Program-made: the position numbers and the translations under genes
Part shown: positions 6,399 to 16,100 of the stretch, in pieces
Position numbering within the stretch: position 1 is the first letter of the stretch
How the letters are laid out: each line of letters opens with the position of its first letter
Notes under the pieces: generated by a model
Seen by the model: only the letters and a program-made list of their open reading frames with translations
Told to the model about the DNA's origin: nothing
Databases searched by the model: none
From: a virus
DNA length: 21,251 bases
Virus record (IMG/VR): IMGVR_UViG_3300020420_000070
Location: 1-21,251 of that record
Reading direction: 5' to 3' (one strand)

Positions 6399-9293
6399 AT
6401 GTTAGATGGTGGTAATGTATTAAACAATAAAGTTTCTACACACATTGACGCACAACTGCCTGAATTTATTCAAGCAGACCATCCACTATTTTCTAAATTT
6501 GTAAAAGCATATTATCAGTTTCTTGAAAGTGCAGAAATTACTTTTAGTGAAACAAATAATTATGTTAGACAAGAAACACAATCTGTAAATTTTCTTCTTG
6601 ATGAAAATGAAGACCAGATTGTTCTTGAAGACTCAGAATCTAAATTTACTGTAGGTGAAATACTTACTGGACAAACATCTGGTGCAACTGCAACTATTCT
6701 TGTTGATGATATAGATAATAACAAAAGATTATTTGTAACCTCTCAAAATCAATTTATATTAGGTGAGAATGTTTCTGGTGGAACATCCAATTCTTCTGGT
6801 ACTATTCAAACATATAGGCCTAACCCAGTTTCATCAATTCAACAACTTCTTAATTATACAAATGTTGACTCTACTATATTTCAATTCTTAGATAATTTTA
6901 GAGATGCATTTCTAGAAGGAGTTGTAGACAATCTTGCAGACGGAGTAGATAAAAGAAAACTTATTAAAAATATTCGTGACCTTTATATTTCAAAAGGAAC
7001 AAGAAAAGGACATGAATTATTTTTTAGATTACTTCTAAATGAAGAACCTATTATCGAATACCCAACAGACCAAATGTTGCGTGTGTCTGATGGTCGATGG
7101 AGTATAAGAGATATAATGAGAGCAAAACCAGTAAATGGTAGTGCGTCAGAATTGGTAGGACAAACAATAACTGGTCAGTCATCTTCTGCAACTGCAATTG
7201 TTACTTCATCTGTTTCATTTAGAGAGGCAAGTAAAGATGTTATCGAACTAGAACTAGACCCAGCAACTATCACTGGTACGTTTCAAGAGAACGAAAATAT
7301 TTTTGGAACATCTACTTTAACAGACCAAATAGTTTCATTTCAACCATACAGTATTATTACTGGTTCAACTGTTTCAAGTGGTGGTGCGTATTATACTGCT
7401 GACCAAGTTGTTAATCTATCTGCAACTGGTAGTCAAACAGCGACTGCAAAAGTTCAGACTGTATCAAGAGGTGTAGTTGATGAAATTATTATTGATGATG
7501 CTGGGCAAAATTATAAAGTAGGAGATAACTTAACTTTAGACAATTCAAACACAGACGGAGCTGGTGCAGCTGCCACTGTTGCAGTTATTGGTGGTGGTAT
7601 TGCACCAGAGAGTGGAAGTATAACAGAGTATGGGATGGAAGAAAATGACCACATCACACTTGAGGAAACAAGTCAAAATTTTTACAATGATACTTATGAA
7701 GGTATAAAGATTGTTTTGGAAACAGGCACATTTGCAAATCTTAGTGTTGCGTCTGAGGCTGGTGAAATTACAGATGTGAGAATGGTCGCAAGAGGTTCTG
7801 GCTATTCTAAACTTCCAGTAGTAACTGGTATTACAACTGCAAATGGTAGTGGTGCAAAATTACTTGCAGCTTCTAACTCTGGTGTCGGTGCAATTAATTC
7901 TTTTGAATTTACAAACCAAGGTGTTGAATATTCTACTGCACCATCAATCATACCTTTTAGACACGCAATTATAAAAGACATAACTGGTGTGTTTGCAGCT
8001 GGTGATACACTTGATATACCAGAGGGAATATCTTTAGAAGATGATACTGGTCAAATAGATTTAGAAAGTGCAACTGGAACTGGTTTACTCTTGACAGAAG
8101 AGACATTAAGTGGTATTGTGACTGCATTTGATACTTCAAGACAATTAATCTCTATTAATACAACAGCCGGTCTTGAAAAAGATAATACTATTGCAGTTGG
8201 TGGTTCTAAGTCTGGAACAATCGCAAACATATCAACAGCAGTTGGTACTGCACAAATAGGTCAAGTTGCGAAAACTGCTGGTAAGTTTATTACATCTTCT
8301 AGTCTAGTATCTGAAGTGAATATAAGAGTTCAAGATAGTTTTTATTATCAAGATTATTCATATGTTGTTCGTGTAGGTGAATCAATTACTACTTGGAGAG
8401 ATGCGATAAAATCAACAGTCCACCCAGCTGGTTGGGCAGTCTTTGGTCAAGTTGATGTCGTAGGTCGTGCAGACGCAAGAATATCTGCACAAACTCTAGA
8501 GTCATTTACACCAGAACTTGCATCAACATTTAGAGGTATATTCACAACTGTATTTGGACGTAGACTTGGAACGATTGATGATGGAACTGCACTCAAGGCC
8601 TCTCCACAAGTTGGTTCAGATGATTTAACAAGTTTTCCAAATACTAATCGTGACATTACATTAGAAAGAATTAATACATTATTTGTTGGTGTTGCAAGAA
8701 CAACAGATAAAAGTCATGGACATACTTTGGACTCTTTACCAAAGTATGCATTTAGTATTGGTGGAACTACATCTGAATCAATACCAAATTATCCAAGTTT
8801 GATAAGAACACAGAGTTTAGATGGTATAAATGACCAATCATTTACTATAGGACAATTTGCAAATTTTCGTATTGACCAAGTTTCAGATAGTAATGGTAGT
8901 ATACCTCTAGATGCATTTAAAACTAAAATTAATGTACCACCTCCAGGCGAGATACAAATCTCTGGAACTGCAAGAGCTAATGCATTTGATAATAACTTTA
9001 TTACATTTGATAGTAGTACAGAAACATTTGACGAGTCTGTTCTGACTACAAACTTCAGTAGTACAACATTGAAGTTTGACAGTTCGTCTGTTAAGTTTGA
9101 TGGTGCTGGTGGTGTATCAGTTCCAAGAGATGACGCTGGTAAATACAATGTAGACTTTAGTGACACAACAACATCATTTGACAGTGGTATAAATAAGTTT
9201 GATAACTCTTTTGACTTACCAGTATTTGAAAGATTTGACTCAACCAGTTTCAGATTTGATAATACAAACAAAAAATTTGATATAGGTGCGTAA
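6399..9293 (+). CDS. Large baseplate/tail structural protein in the gp7 position (964 aa)
   Basis: It starts 2 nt after gp6 with no strong ribosome-binding site, so coupling to gp6 is likely. The N-terminus (20-43, LPEFIQADHPLFSKFVKAYY) and residues 183-240 (KLIKNIRDLYISKGTRKG, then RVSDGRWSIRDI) match a conserved module of large virion proteins in marine T4-like phages. Residues about 646-690 (YYQDYSYVVRVGESITTWRD, then HPAGWAVFGQ) are another typical segment. Between them lie Gly/Ser/Thr-rich beta repeats, including GEILTGQTSGATATI near residue 86. The C-terminus (863-961) carries eleven Phe-Asp motifs. T4 gp7 (1032 aa) lies between gp6 and gp8 and bridges the wedge, so order and size suggest a gp7 analogue; I see no direct sequence similarity to T4 gp7. 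Confidence 0.85.
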   Translation: MLDGGNVLNNKVSTHIDAQLPEFIQADHPLFSKFVKAYYQFLESAEITFSETNNYVRQETQSVNFLLDENEDQIVLEDSESKFTVGEILTGQTSGATATILVDDIDNNKRLFVTSQNQFILGENVSGGTSNSSGTIQTYRPNPVSSIQQLLNYTNVDSTIFQFLDNFRDAFLEGVVDNLADGVDKRKLIKNIRDLYISKGTRKGHELFFRLLLNEEPIIEYPTDQMLRVSDGRWSIRDIMRAKPVNGSASELVGQTITGQSSSATAIVTSSVSFREASKDVIELELDPATITGTFQENENIFGTSTLTDQIVSFQPYSIITGSTVSSGGAYYTADQVVNLSATGSQTATAKVQTVSRGVVDEIIIDDAGQNYKVGDNLTLDNSNTDGAGAAATVAVIGGGIAPESGSITEYGMEENDHITLEETSQNFYNDTYEGIKIVLETGTFANLSVASEAGEITDVRMVARGSGYSKLPVVTGITTANGSGAKLLAASNSGVGAINSFEFTNQGVEYSTAPSIIPFRHAIIKDITGVFAAGDTLDIPEGISLEDDTGQIDLESATGTGLLLTEETLSGIVTAFDTSRQLISINTTAGLEKDNTIAVGGSKSGTIANISTAVGTAQIGQVAKTAGKFITSSSLVSEVNIRVQDSFYYQDYSYVVRVGESITTWRDAIKSTVHPAGWAVFGQVDVVGRADARISAQTLESFTPELASTFRGIFTTVFGRRLGTIDDGTALKASPQVGSDDLTSFPNTNRDITLERINTLFVGVARTTDKSHGHTLDSLPKYAFSIGGTTSESIPNYPSLIRTQSLDGINDQSFTIGQFANFRIDQVSDSNGSIPLDAFKTKINVPPPGEIQISGTARANAFDNNFITFDSSTETFDESVLTTNFSSTTLKFDSSSVKFDGAGGVSVPRDDAGKYNVDFSDTTTSFDSGINKFDNSFDLPVFERFDSTSFRFDNTNKKFDIGA
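8985..9281 (+). repeat. Phe-Asp repeat region at the C-terminus of the 964-aa protein
   Basis: Eleven FD dipeptides, mostly followed by Ser, Asn or Glu (FDNN, FDSS, FDES, FDSG, FDST, FDNT), recur every 5-15 residues over residues 863-961. The irregular spacing fits a short-turn beta solenoid or a multivalent docking strip. Confidence 0.75.
9188..9195 (+). promoter_or_regulatory. Internal TATAAATA, possible late promoter
   Basis: A perfect late-promoter octamer lies inside the Phe-Asp repeat region, about 140 bp before the fibre cassette. It may be a chance result of Ile-Asn codons, but together with the motif at 9298 it could form a tandem pair. Confidence 0.3.
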
Positions 9294-9297
9294 CCTA

Positions 9298-9305
9298 CAT
9301 AAATA
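9298..9305 (+). promoter_or_regulatory. Late-promoter-like motif before the tail-fibre cassette
   Basis: CATAAATA differs from the T4 late core at one base. It lies in the 42-nt intergenic gap, 30 nt before the ATG at 9336, with AGGAG (9322-9326) as ribosome-binding site. Confidence 0.5.
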
Positions 9306-9335
9306 AATGAAAGAATCTAATAGGAGATAACTAAC

Positions 9336-10349
9336 ATGGCATATCAATCCCTTGGTCTTGGTTCTTCCGCTAATGACGGCACTGGTGATGACCTCAGAAC
9401 TGGTGGAGACAAGATTAACGATAACTTTGTAGAACTATATACTAAACTTGGTAATGGTTCTGCATTATCCAATCTTACTTTTCCAACTGGAACTGATACG
9501 ATTGTAGGAAGAGCAACGACTGACACTCTTACTAATAAAACTTTAACTTCACCAACTATCGCAACTATTACAAATGGTGGAACTGTAACAATTCCATCTG
9601 GTGCAGACACACTTGTTGCAAGAACATCCACAGATACACTTACAAATAAAACTTTGACTGCACCTAAGTTTGCAGATGCTGGTTTTATTGCAGACGCAAA
9701 TGGTGCTGAACAAGTAATCTTTCAAACAACTGCAAGTGCAGTAAACGAAATTGAAATTACAAACGCAGCTACTGGTGGTTCTGCTGTCGCAGCTACATCT
9801 ACTGCACCTATTATTGGTGCATCTGGTGAAACCAATGTTGACCTTGCATTACTTCCAAAGGGAACTGGTCATGTTACAATTCGTTCAACTGGTGGTTCAA
9901 ATAACCAAGGTGCAGTTAAACTAAACTGTGAAAACAATACTCATGGTCAAACCCTAATGGGTCAACCACACTCTGCTGGTGATAGTGGTTTCTTCCAGTT
10001 ACCTTTAGATGGTGGTTCTGCAAGGGCAACTCCAAACGTATTGTTGAGTGGTGCAAAAACTATTGCTGGTGTTCAAGCACTATCTGGTGCTGGTGCAGTA
10101 TCACTGAATACATTACATACACAGTTGACAACAACTGGTGCTCAAGCACAAACACTTGCAAATGGTGTAAACGGACAAATTAAAATAATCACAATGGTTG
10201 CAGATGGTGGTGATGGTACTCTAACCCCAGCAACTTTTGCAAATGGTTCAACTATTACATTCAATGATGTTGGTGATAGTGTATTATTAATTTATAACAC
10301 AACTGGTGGTTGGGCTCTAGTTTCAAATACTGGATGTACGATTGCTTAA
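9336..10349 (+). CDS. Tail-fibre-like virion protein (337 aa)
   Basis: The N-terminus (LGLGSSANDGTGDDLRTGGD, then KINDNFVELYTKLG, about 6-39) is a common virion-attachment motif of phage fibre and appendage proteins. Two 22-residue repeats follow (52-73 and 89-110, core TDTLTNKTLT), of the type that forms elongated beta shafts. The C-terminal third (about 250-337, with TLANGVNGQIKIITMVADGG) looks like a compact beta domain seen in marine phage structural proteins. It is probably a fibre or its baseplate-proximal part, with the next gene supplying the tip. AGGAG lies 9 nt before the start. Exact location on the particle and receptor are not predictable from sequence. Confidence 0.75.
   Translation: MAYQSLGLGSSANDGTGDDLRTGGDKINDNFVELYTKLGNGSALSNLTFPTGTDTIVGRATTDTLTNKTLTSPTIATITNGGTVTIPSGADTLVARTSTDTLTNKTLTAPKFADAGFIADANGAEQVIFQTTASAVNEIEITNAATGGSAVAATSTAPIIGASGETNVDLALLPKGTGHVTIRSTGGSNNQGAVKLNCENNTHGQTLMGQPHSAGDSGFFQLPLDGGSARATPNVLLSGAKTIAGVQALSGAGAVSLNTLHTQLTTTGAQAQTLANGVNGQIKIITMVADGGDGTLTPATFANGSTITFNDVGDSVLLIYNTTGGWALVSNTGCTIA
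9489..9665 (+). repeat. Two-copy 22-residue fibre repeat
   Basis: Copies at 9489-9554 and 9600-9665 share the pattern G-x-D-T-[IL]-V-x-R followed by TDTLTNKTLT and Pro. Codons differ between copies, so the duplication is old or the protein pattern is under selection. Confidence 0.75.
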
Positions 10350-10362
10350 TAAGGAGTAGTCA

Positions 10363-11244
10363 ATGGCTATTGATACATTAGGAGCAAACGCTCTCGCAAG
10401 TAACTCTGTAACTTCTGCAAAAATTGTTGATGGAGCAGTAGTTGCCGCTGATGTTGCTGATGGTTCAGTAACAACTGCAAAGTTAGGAGCAGATGCCGTA
10501 ACAGCTGCAAAACTCGCTGATAATGCTGTAGTAACTGCAAATATTACTGATAATAATATAACTGTTGGAAAACTTGCAACTTCTGGAACACTCCCAGCAT
10601 TAAATGGTTCTGCGATAACTCACACTGGTGGTCTAAAATCTATTCAAGTATTTACCTCAAGTGGAACATATACAAAACCAGCTGGAATCAGAACAGTGAA
10701 AGTCACTGTTACTGGTGGTGGGGGTCAAGGTGGTGGTTATGGTGCTAGTAACGATTTTGGTGCTGGTGGCGGTGCTGGTGGAACTGCGATTGAAGTTATA
10801 GATATTTCTGGTGTATCAACTGTTGCTGTAACAGTTGGTGCTGGAGGTACTGGAGGAGGTGCTGGTGCTGATGGTAATGCTGGTGGCGGTTCTTCTTTTG
10901 GTTCTTATTGCACTGGAAATGGTGGTGCTGGTGGTAGACATGGAAATCGTGGTGATACTTATGGTGGTGCTGGTGGCTCTGCAACTGGTGGAGATATAAA
11001 TCTTGAAGGTGGTTCTGGAAATAATGGAATTGATAACATGGTAACTAATGGTACTGATTATCGTCCTACTTGGGGTATAGGTGGTGCATCTTTTTGGGGT
11101 GGTGGCGGTAGAGGTGGCGTTTTTAATATTACCCCTGCTACTGGAAAAGCATTTGGTTCTGGTGGTGGTGGTGGAGCTGCTGCTTCAACCACTGCCGGAG
11201 CAAACGGAAAAGCTGGTGTTGTTTACGTTGAGGAGTTCGCATAA
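10363..11244 (+). CDS. Glycine-rich putative receptor-binding adhesin (293 aa)
   Basis: Residues 16-75 are six ten-residue repeats of the form V-T-x-A-K-[IL]-x-D-x-A, a thin fibre shaft. Residues about 92-120 (IQVFTSSGTYTKPAGIRTVK) form a strand motif that commonly introduces glycine-rich phage fibre tips. Residues about 118-280 are very Gly-rich, with runs such as GGAGG and GGGGG, like the polyglycine sandwich tips of gp38-type adhesins. It likely contacts the host receptor and sets host range. AAGGAG (about 10350-10355) is a good ribosome-binding site. A chaperone-like gene follows with a one-base overlap, the usual order of fibre then assembly factor. Adhesin function is inferred from composition and context. 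Confidence 0.75.
   Translation: MAIDTLGANALASNSVTSAKIVDGAVVAADVADGSVTTAKLGADAVTAAKLADNAVVTANITDNNITVGKLATSGTLPALNGSAITHTGGLKSIQVFTSSGTYTKPAGIRTVKVTVTGGGGQGGGYGASNDFGAGGGAGGTAIEVIDISGVSTVAVTVGAGGTGGGAGADGNAGGGSSFGSYCTGNGGAGGRHGNRGDTYGGAGGSATGGDINLEGGSGNNGIDNMVTNGTDYRPTWGIGGASFWGGGGRGGVFNITPATGKAFGSGGGGGAAASTTAGANGKAGVVYVEEFA
10408..10587 (+). repeat. Six tandem 30-bp (ten-residue) repeats in the adhesin shaft
   Basis: Six consecutive decapeptides occupy residues 16-75 of the adhesin: VTSAKIVDGA, VVAADVADGS, VTTAKLGADA, VTAAKLADNA, VVTANITDNN and ITVGKLATSG. Residues 6-15 (LGANALASNS) look like a degenerate additional copy. Confidence 0.8.
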
Positions 11245-11588
11245 TGAAAGCTGCAGTTCAAAACGGAGTAGTTGTAGATACTCATCCAGAAAATGGATAT
11301 GAGTGTCATCCTTCAATCACATGGGTAGATTGTGATGATAAGGTAAAACATGGTTGGACTTATGATGGTAAATCATTTAAGACTAATGAGGTTGCACTTA
11401 CATCAGAAGAAGAGTTAGATAGACTACGAGCAAAAAGAAATGTTTTTTTAATAGAAACAGATTGGATGAGTCTACCAGATGCACCAACGATGTCTAATGC
11501 ATGGAAAAAATATCGTCAAGAACTTCGTGACATAACTAAAACATACAAAACATTAGATGAAGTAAAGTGGCCCACTAAACCATCTTAA
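11244..11588 (+). CDS. Tail-fibre assembly chaperone-like protein (114 aa)
   Basis: The C-terminal half carries a pattern typical of phage tail assembly chaperone proteins encoded after fibre genes: RLRAKRNVFLIETDWMSLPD, then SNAWKKYRQELRDITKTYKT (about 53-100). The N-terminal half has conserved-looking Trp and Asp residues (ITWVDCDDKVKHGWTYDG) as in other small fibre-assembly proteins. It is expected to be non-structural, aiding folding or attachment of the adhesin encoded just upstream. Its ATG overlaps the adhesin stop (TAATG) and GAGGAG precedes it. The length is at the short end of such proteins. Confidence 0.75.
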   Translation: MKAAVQNGVVVDTHPENGYECHPSITWVDCDDKVKHGWTYDGKSFKTNEVALTSEEELDRLRAKRNVFLIETDWMSLPDAPTMSNAWKKYRQELRDITKTYKTLDEVKWPTKPS

Positions 11589-11603
11589 CAGTTAAAGATG
11601 CAT

Positions 11604-11611
11604 AATAAATA
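11604..11611 (+). promoter_or_regulatory. Late-promoter-like motif before gp8
   Basis: AATAAATA lies in the 41-nt gap, 18 nt before the gp8 ATG, at a position similar to the octamer before gp25. The ribosome-binding site here is weak (TAGGA, about 11618-11622). Confidence 0.45.
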
Positions 11612-11629
11612 AGATTATAGGAAAAAACA

Positions 11630-13141
11630 ATGGCAGCAATAATCACAGAAAAATTTAGACAGTCAAACGCAGATGCATTTTCTGCTGACATTGCGTCTAG
11701 TAAATACTATATGTTCGTAGGTAAATCACAACCTTGGACTTCAGAGGGTGCGACTTCAGATAGTGCTCCTCCAACACCAGTAGATAGTGTCGCACCAGAA
11801 TCATATTACTGGGATGATATGTTGGCTGCAAAATTAATCTCTTCAAAATCATTTGTAATACCTCGCAGAGATTGGTCAGCATCATCTGCATTTGATATGT
11901 ACAGACATGATATCGGTGGAGTGTCTACTGGAAACTATGGAACAACTAAAACTACGAGTTCAAGTGGTGCGACTAATCTATTTGATTCAACATTTTATTT
12001 TAAAACTTCCACACACAATGTTTATAAAGTCCTTTATAATGCTGACCCATTACAAACTGGTGCAAGTAATATAGGTGGTTCTGAACCTACCAATACAGGC
12101 AACGCACCCTTTTTTAGTGGTAGTTATCTTTTAAAATATATGTATACCATGTCAACAACAGAAGTTGTTAATTACTTGACAACTGACTTTATGCCTGTTA
12201 AAGTAAATGCAAACTCAGCTGCAAATAGGGGGGTGTATGTATTCATGGTGACATCTGGTGGTTCATCATATCCAAATGGAACATATTATACTAAACTTAA
12301 AGGTGATGGTTCTGGTGCTATTGCAAAGATAGTGGTATCTGGTGGTTCAATACAAGTGTTTGGGGAAAATGCCTCAACTGCATCACAGATGCAAGCGAAT
12401 GGAACTGGATATTCTTTTGCAACCTTTGACCTTACTGGTTCAACAAATATCTTTACTGATGCAAGTGCGTCAACATTAATATCTAGTACAACTTTAACAA
12501 ATTGGAATAATGCAACCGCTGGTACAATCAAAGCAATCATTGACCCTGCTAGTGGACATGGTGCTGATGATATAGAAGAATTAGGTGGACATTTTGTAAT
12601 GTTGCAATCAAAGTTTGAACCAGGCGATGCTGATGCAGTTCAAGTAAATGATTTTAGACGAGTAGGTATTGTTAAGAATCCAATTGACTCTGCAACAAGT
12701 TCAGTAGCTGCACTCGCAACTGCAAGAACAACAAATGCAATACACATGGCATCTGGTGGTTCTGGAACTTATCAAGTTGATGAAAAGATTACACAAGCGT
12801 CTACTCTTGCAGAAGGAAGAGTTGTAGAATGGGATGCAACAAATAGAATACTTTATTATGTTCAAGAAAAATATTCAACTTATGGGGTACTTAATACTGG
12901 TGTGAATAAAGGTAATTTAGTTTTATTCTCTGGACTAAATGCTGTTTCTGGTGCGACCTCTGGTGCAGCCTTTACTCCAAATGATACTGATACTACTGTA
13001 AATGGAGTTTCATTTACAGATGGGTACGCAAACCCAGAACTTTCAAGGGATACTGGTGAGATTATCTATGTAGAAAACAGACGAGCGATATCAAGAGCCT
13101 CAGACCAAACAGAGGATATTAAAGTAGTAGTGGAATTCTAA
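11630..13141 (+). CDS. 8: Baseplate wedge subunit gp8
   Basis: The opening MAAIITEKFRQSNADAF and KYYMFVGKSQPW (25-36), then PPTPVDS, a conserved PRRDW, and HNVYKVLYN, with SYLLKYMYTMSTTEVVNY further on, are the signature of gp8-type wedge proteins in marine T4-like phages. gp8 joins the gp6-gp7 complex on the periphery of the wedge. At 503 aa it is longer than T4 gp8 (334 aa). The extra C-terminal part (about 200-480) is Gly/Ser/Thr-rich and contains strand repeats (QVDEKITQASTLAEGRVVEW and SGLNAVSGATSGAAF) resembling modules in the neighbouring giant proteins. The next gene begins 3 nt after its stop, suggesting one transcript. Confidence 0.88.
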   Translation: MAAIITEKFRQSNADAFSADIASSKYYMFVGKSQPWTSEGATSDSAPPTPVDSVAPESYYWDDMLAAKLISSKSFVIPRRDWSASSAFDMYRHDIGGVSTGNYGTTKTTSSSGATNLFDSTFYFKTSTHNVYKVLYNADPLQTGASNIGGSEPTNTGNAPFFSGSYLLKYMYTMSTTEVVNYLTTDFMPVKVNANSAANRGVYVFMVTSGGSSYPNGTYYTKLKGDGSGAIAKIVVSGGSIQVFGENASTASQMQANGTGYSFATFDLTGSTNIFTDASASTLISSTTLTNWNNATAGTIKAIIDPASGHGADDIEELGGHFVMLQSKFEPGDADAVQVNDFRRVGIVKNPIDSATSSVAALATARTTNAIHMASGGSGTYQVDEKITQASTLAEGRVVEWDATNRILYYVQEKYSTYGVLNTGVNKGNLVLFSGLNAVSGATSGAAFTPNDTDTTVNGVSFTDGYANPELSRDTGEIIYVENRRAISRASDQTEDIKVVVEF

Positions 13142-13144
13142 ACA

Positions 13145-16100
13145 ATGCAAAAAACTGATTTAAATGTATCACCTTATTATGATGACTTTGACCCAAATGA
13201 TAAATTTCATAGAGTGTTATTTCGGCCGGGCTTTGCTGTCCAAGCAAGAGAATTAACAACTCTACAATCTATTCTTCAAAATCAAGTTGAAAAACATGGA
13301 AGACACTTTTTTAAAGAAGGTGCAATGGTCATTCCTGGCCAGATATCATTTGATATTAGATACTACGCAGTTAAATTACAAACAAGTATTGGTGGCAATA
13401 ATATTGCTGGATATCTTGCAGATTATGTTGATGGTATTATAACTGGTGATACTTCTGGTGTTACTGCAAGAGTTGTTGGGTATTCAGACGCAACTACAAC
13501 CGATGAACCAACTCTTTATGTAAAATATATTAGTACTGCGACTGCGACTGTAAGTGCAGCTGGTACTATTGGTGCATCAACTGCTGGTCTTACGAATAGA
13601 TTTGTTGTTGGTGAAAGTATTTCCGTAGATAAAGCAATCAATAGTGGTACAATTGTCTCTGGTGCTTTATCCGCTATTCTTTTAACATCTAATGCAATTG
13701 AGACTGGTTCAGCCGCAGCTATTGAAGAGGGTGTATATTTTATTCGTGGACAATTTGTTAAAGTTGATGCACAAAGAATTATCTTAGACAAATATAGTAA
13801 TACTCCATCATATCGTATTGGTCTTGCTATATCAGAAACTTTAATTACACCAGAAGCAGATAATACCCTATTAGATAATGCAACTGGTTCTTCTAATGTA
13901 AATGCAAAAGGTGGTCATAGATTAAAATTTAGCCTTACTCTTTCAAAACTACCATTGGGTTCTGCTGACGATGAGGAATTTGTTGAACTCATGAGAGTTA
14001 AAAATGGTTCTATTCAAAAGATTGTAGATAGAACTGATTATAATATCTTCCAAGAAAATATTGCAAGAAGAACATTTGATGAATCTGGAAACTATTCAGT
14101 AAGACCTTATGCAATTGAGATTAAAGAAACATTAGATGATGGTTCTAATAATGGTGTGTATGCATCCAATCAAGTTACAGATGGTGGTAATACTGCTGCT
14201 GAAGCTTCCTTAACAATTCAAGTATCGCCTGGAAAAGCATATGTTCGTGGATACGAGATTGACCATGTTGTTCCTTCATTTATTGATTTACCAAAACCCA
14301 GAACAACAGAAAATTTTGACTCTGCAATTACTAACGTAGAAGTAGGAAATTTTACAAGAGTAACAAATGTTAAAGGTACTCCAGACCTATCACCTTTTAT
14401 TTCTGGTGATGTTGCAGAACCATATCGTGAAATTCAATTACATTCTGTACAGAAAACAAACTATAGCACAGCTGCAAACGCACAAATTGGTGTTGCAAGA
14501 GCTCGTGCATTTGAACATTCCTCTGGTAATACATCAAACGACACACTATCAAACTCATCTGATAATGATGCAGAATTTAACTTATATCTTTTTGATATTC
14601 GTATGTTTACACAAATTCAACTTAGTGCAAACTTTGGTGGAAGTCCAAATGGAGTAGCACAAGGTTCAAAAATAACTGGACAAACTTCTGGTGCAACTGG
14701 ATTTGTTCATAGTGCTGTTAATAACTTAGTTCAATTAATTACTGTCTCTGGTAATTTTAACGTGGGTGAAAAACTTATTTCATCTGCACAAACAACTTCT
14801 AATAACGCAAATCAACTTATAGAAGATGCAAGTAACAATGAACTTACAGTTGCAGTTATTACTTCAAGAAACTTTGACGATGTAAAGTCTGTGTTTATGA
14901 ATTCACCAAACACTGGTCAAGATTTTACTGCGAACTTAGTATTAAGTTCTAACCTTACACTTGGTGGTACTGTTTCTATAAATCACTCATCTGCATCTAC
15001 CACTATTAATGGATTTAATACTACATTTACTCTTGACCTAAAGGTAGGTGATTTTGTTACTGTGCCTGGTGCTGGTTCTGGTGGTGCAGACTTAACTACA
15101 AGAGTAACTGCTGTAACTAATAATACAACATTAACAATTGCAACTGGAGCTTCAACTACTGTAACTTCAGTTCCCATAGTTAGAAATAGAAATCAACTTC
15201 GTGACCAAGAGAAAAATCTTCTTCTAAGAAAGTTAAGAAAAGATACTATTAAAACCTTGAAGACTGATACAAACGATGGTGTATCCCAAACAGTTCAAAC
15301 ATTTAGACGAACATTTGTTGTGACAACAACTGCAGCTGGTGAGATTAACTTAACTGCTGGTTCTAACGAAACATTTTCTGCAAAGTCAAATACAGATTGT
15401 GTAGTAACGATTATTACTGCCGGTTCTGCGATTGGTGGTAGTTCAAATACTGCAGCTGCTGGAGATATTATTAACCTTGATGCAAGTACAACTCCTGCTC
15501 AAACATATGTGGTAAGTGGTAATCAGTTAACAATTACAAACCCAGAGATTTTAGGTAATGGTGCAAAGGTTAAAGTGATTGCAACATTAACAAGAACTGT
15601 TGCAGCTGAAAAGACAAAAACAAAACAACCAGCACATCTAGTTCTAGTCGATGCTGACTCAAGTGCCGGCCCTGCATATGGAACTGCATCTCAACACAAA
15701 GAGATTTCATTAGGTCGTGCAGATGTATATAAAATCTATGCAGTATTAGATTCTGAAGATACAAGTACAACTCCAAAACTTCCAGAGTTTACAGTTACAA
15801 GTGTATCTGGTACTTTTCAAAAAGGTGAAACAATTCAAGGTGCATCAAGTGGTGCAAATGCTGTTATTGTTAATACCACGAACCCAATTACATTTATAAC
15901 TACAAATGGTAAAAGTCTTATTGCAAATGAAACTATTACTGGTGTTACGTCAACTGCAACTGCAACCACTGGTACATTTACTGCTGGCTCAAAAGATATT
16001 ACCAGTAGGTTTACTCTTGATACTGGACAAAGAGATAACTTTTATGATATTTCAAGACTGGTAAGAAAAGGTGGTAAACCAACTCCAATAGGTAAACTTC

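Noticed and set aside
10408-10587. CRISPR-like tandem repeat
   Set aside because: The 30-bp units are contiguous without spacers, diverge in sequence and stay in frame inside a fibre gene.
11587-11598. TTAAC-A-GTTAA inverted repeat after the chaperone gene as a terminator
   Set aside because: The stem is five AT-rich pairs with a one-base loop and no T-tract, so it cannot act as an intrinsic terminator.
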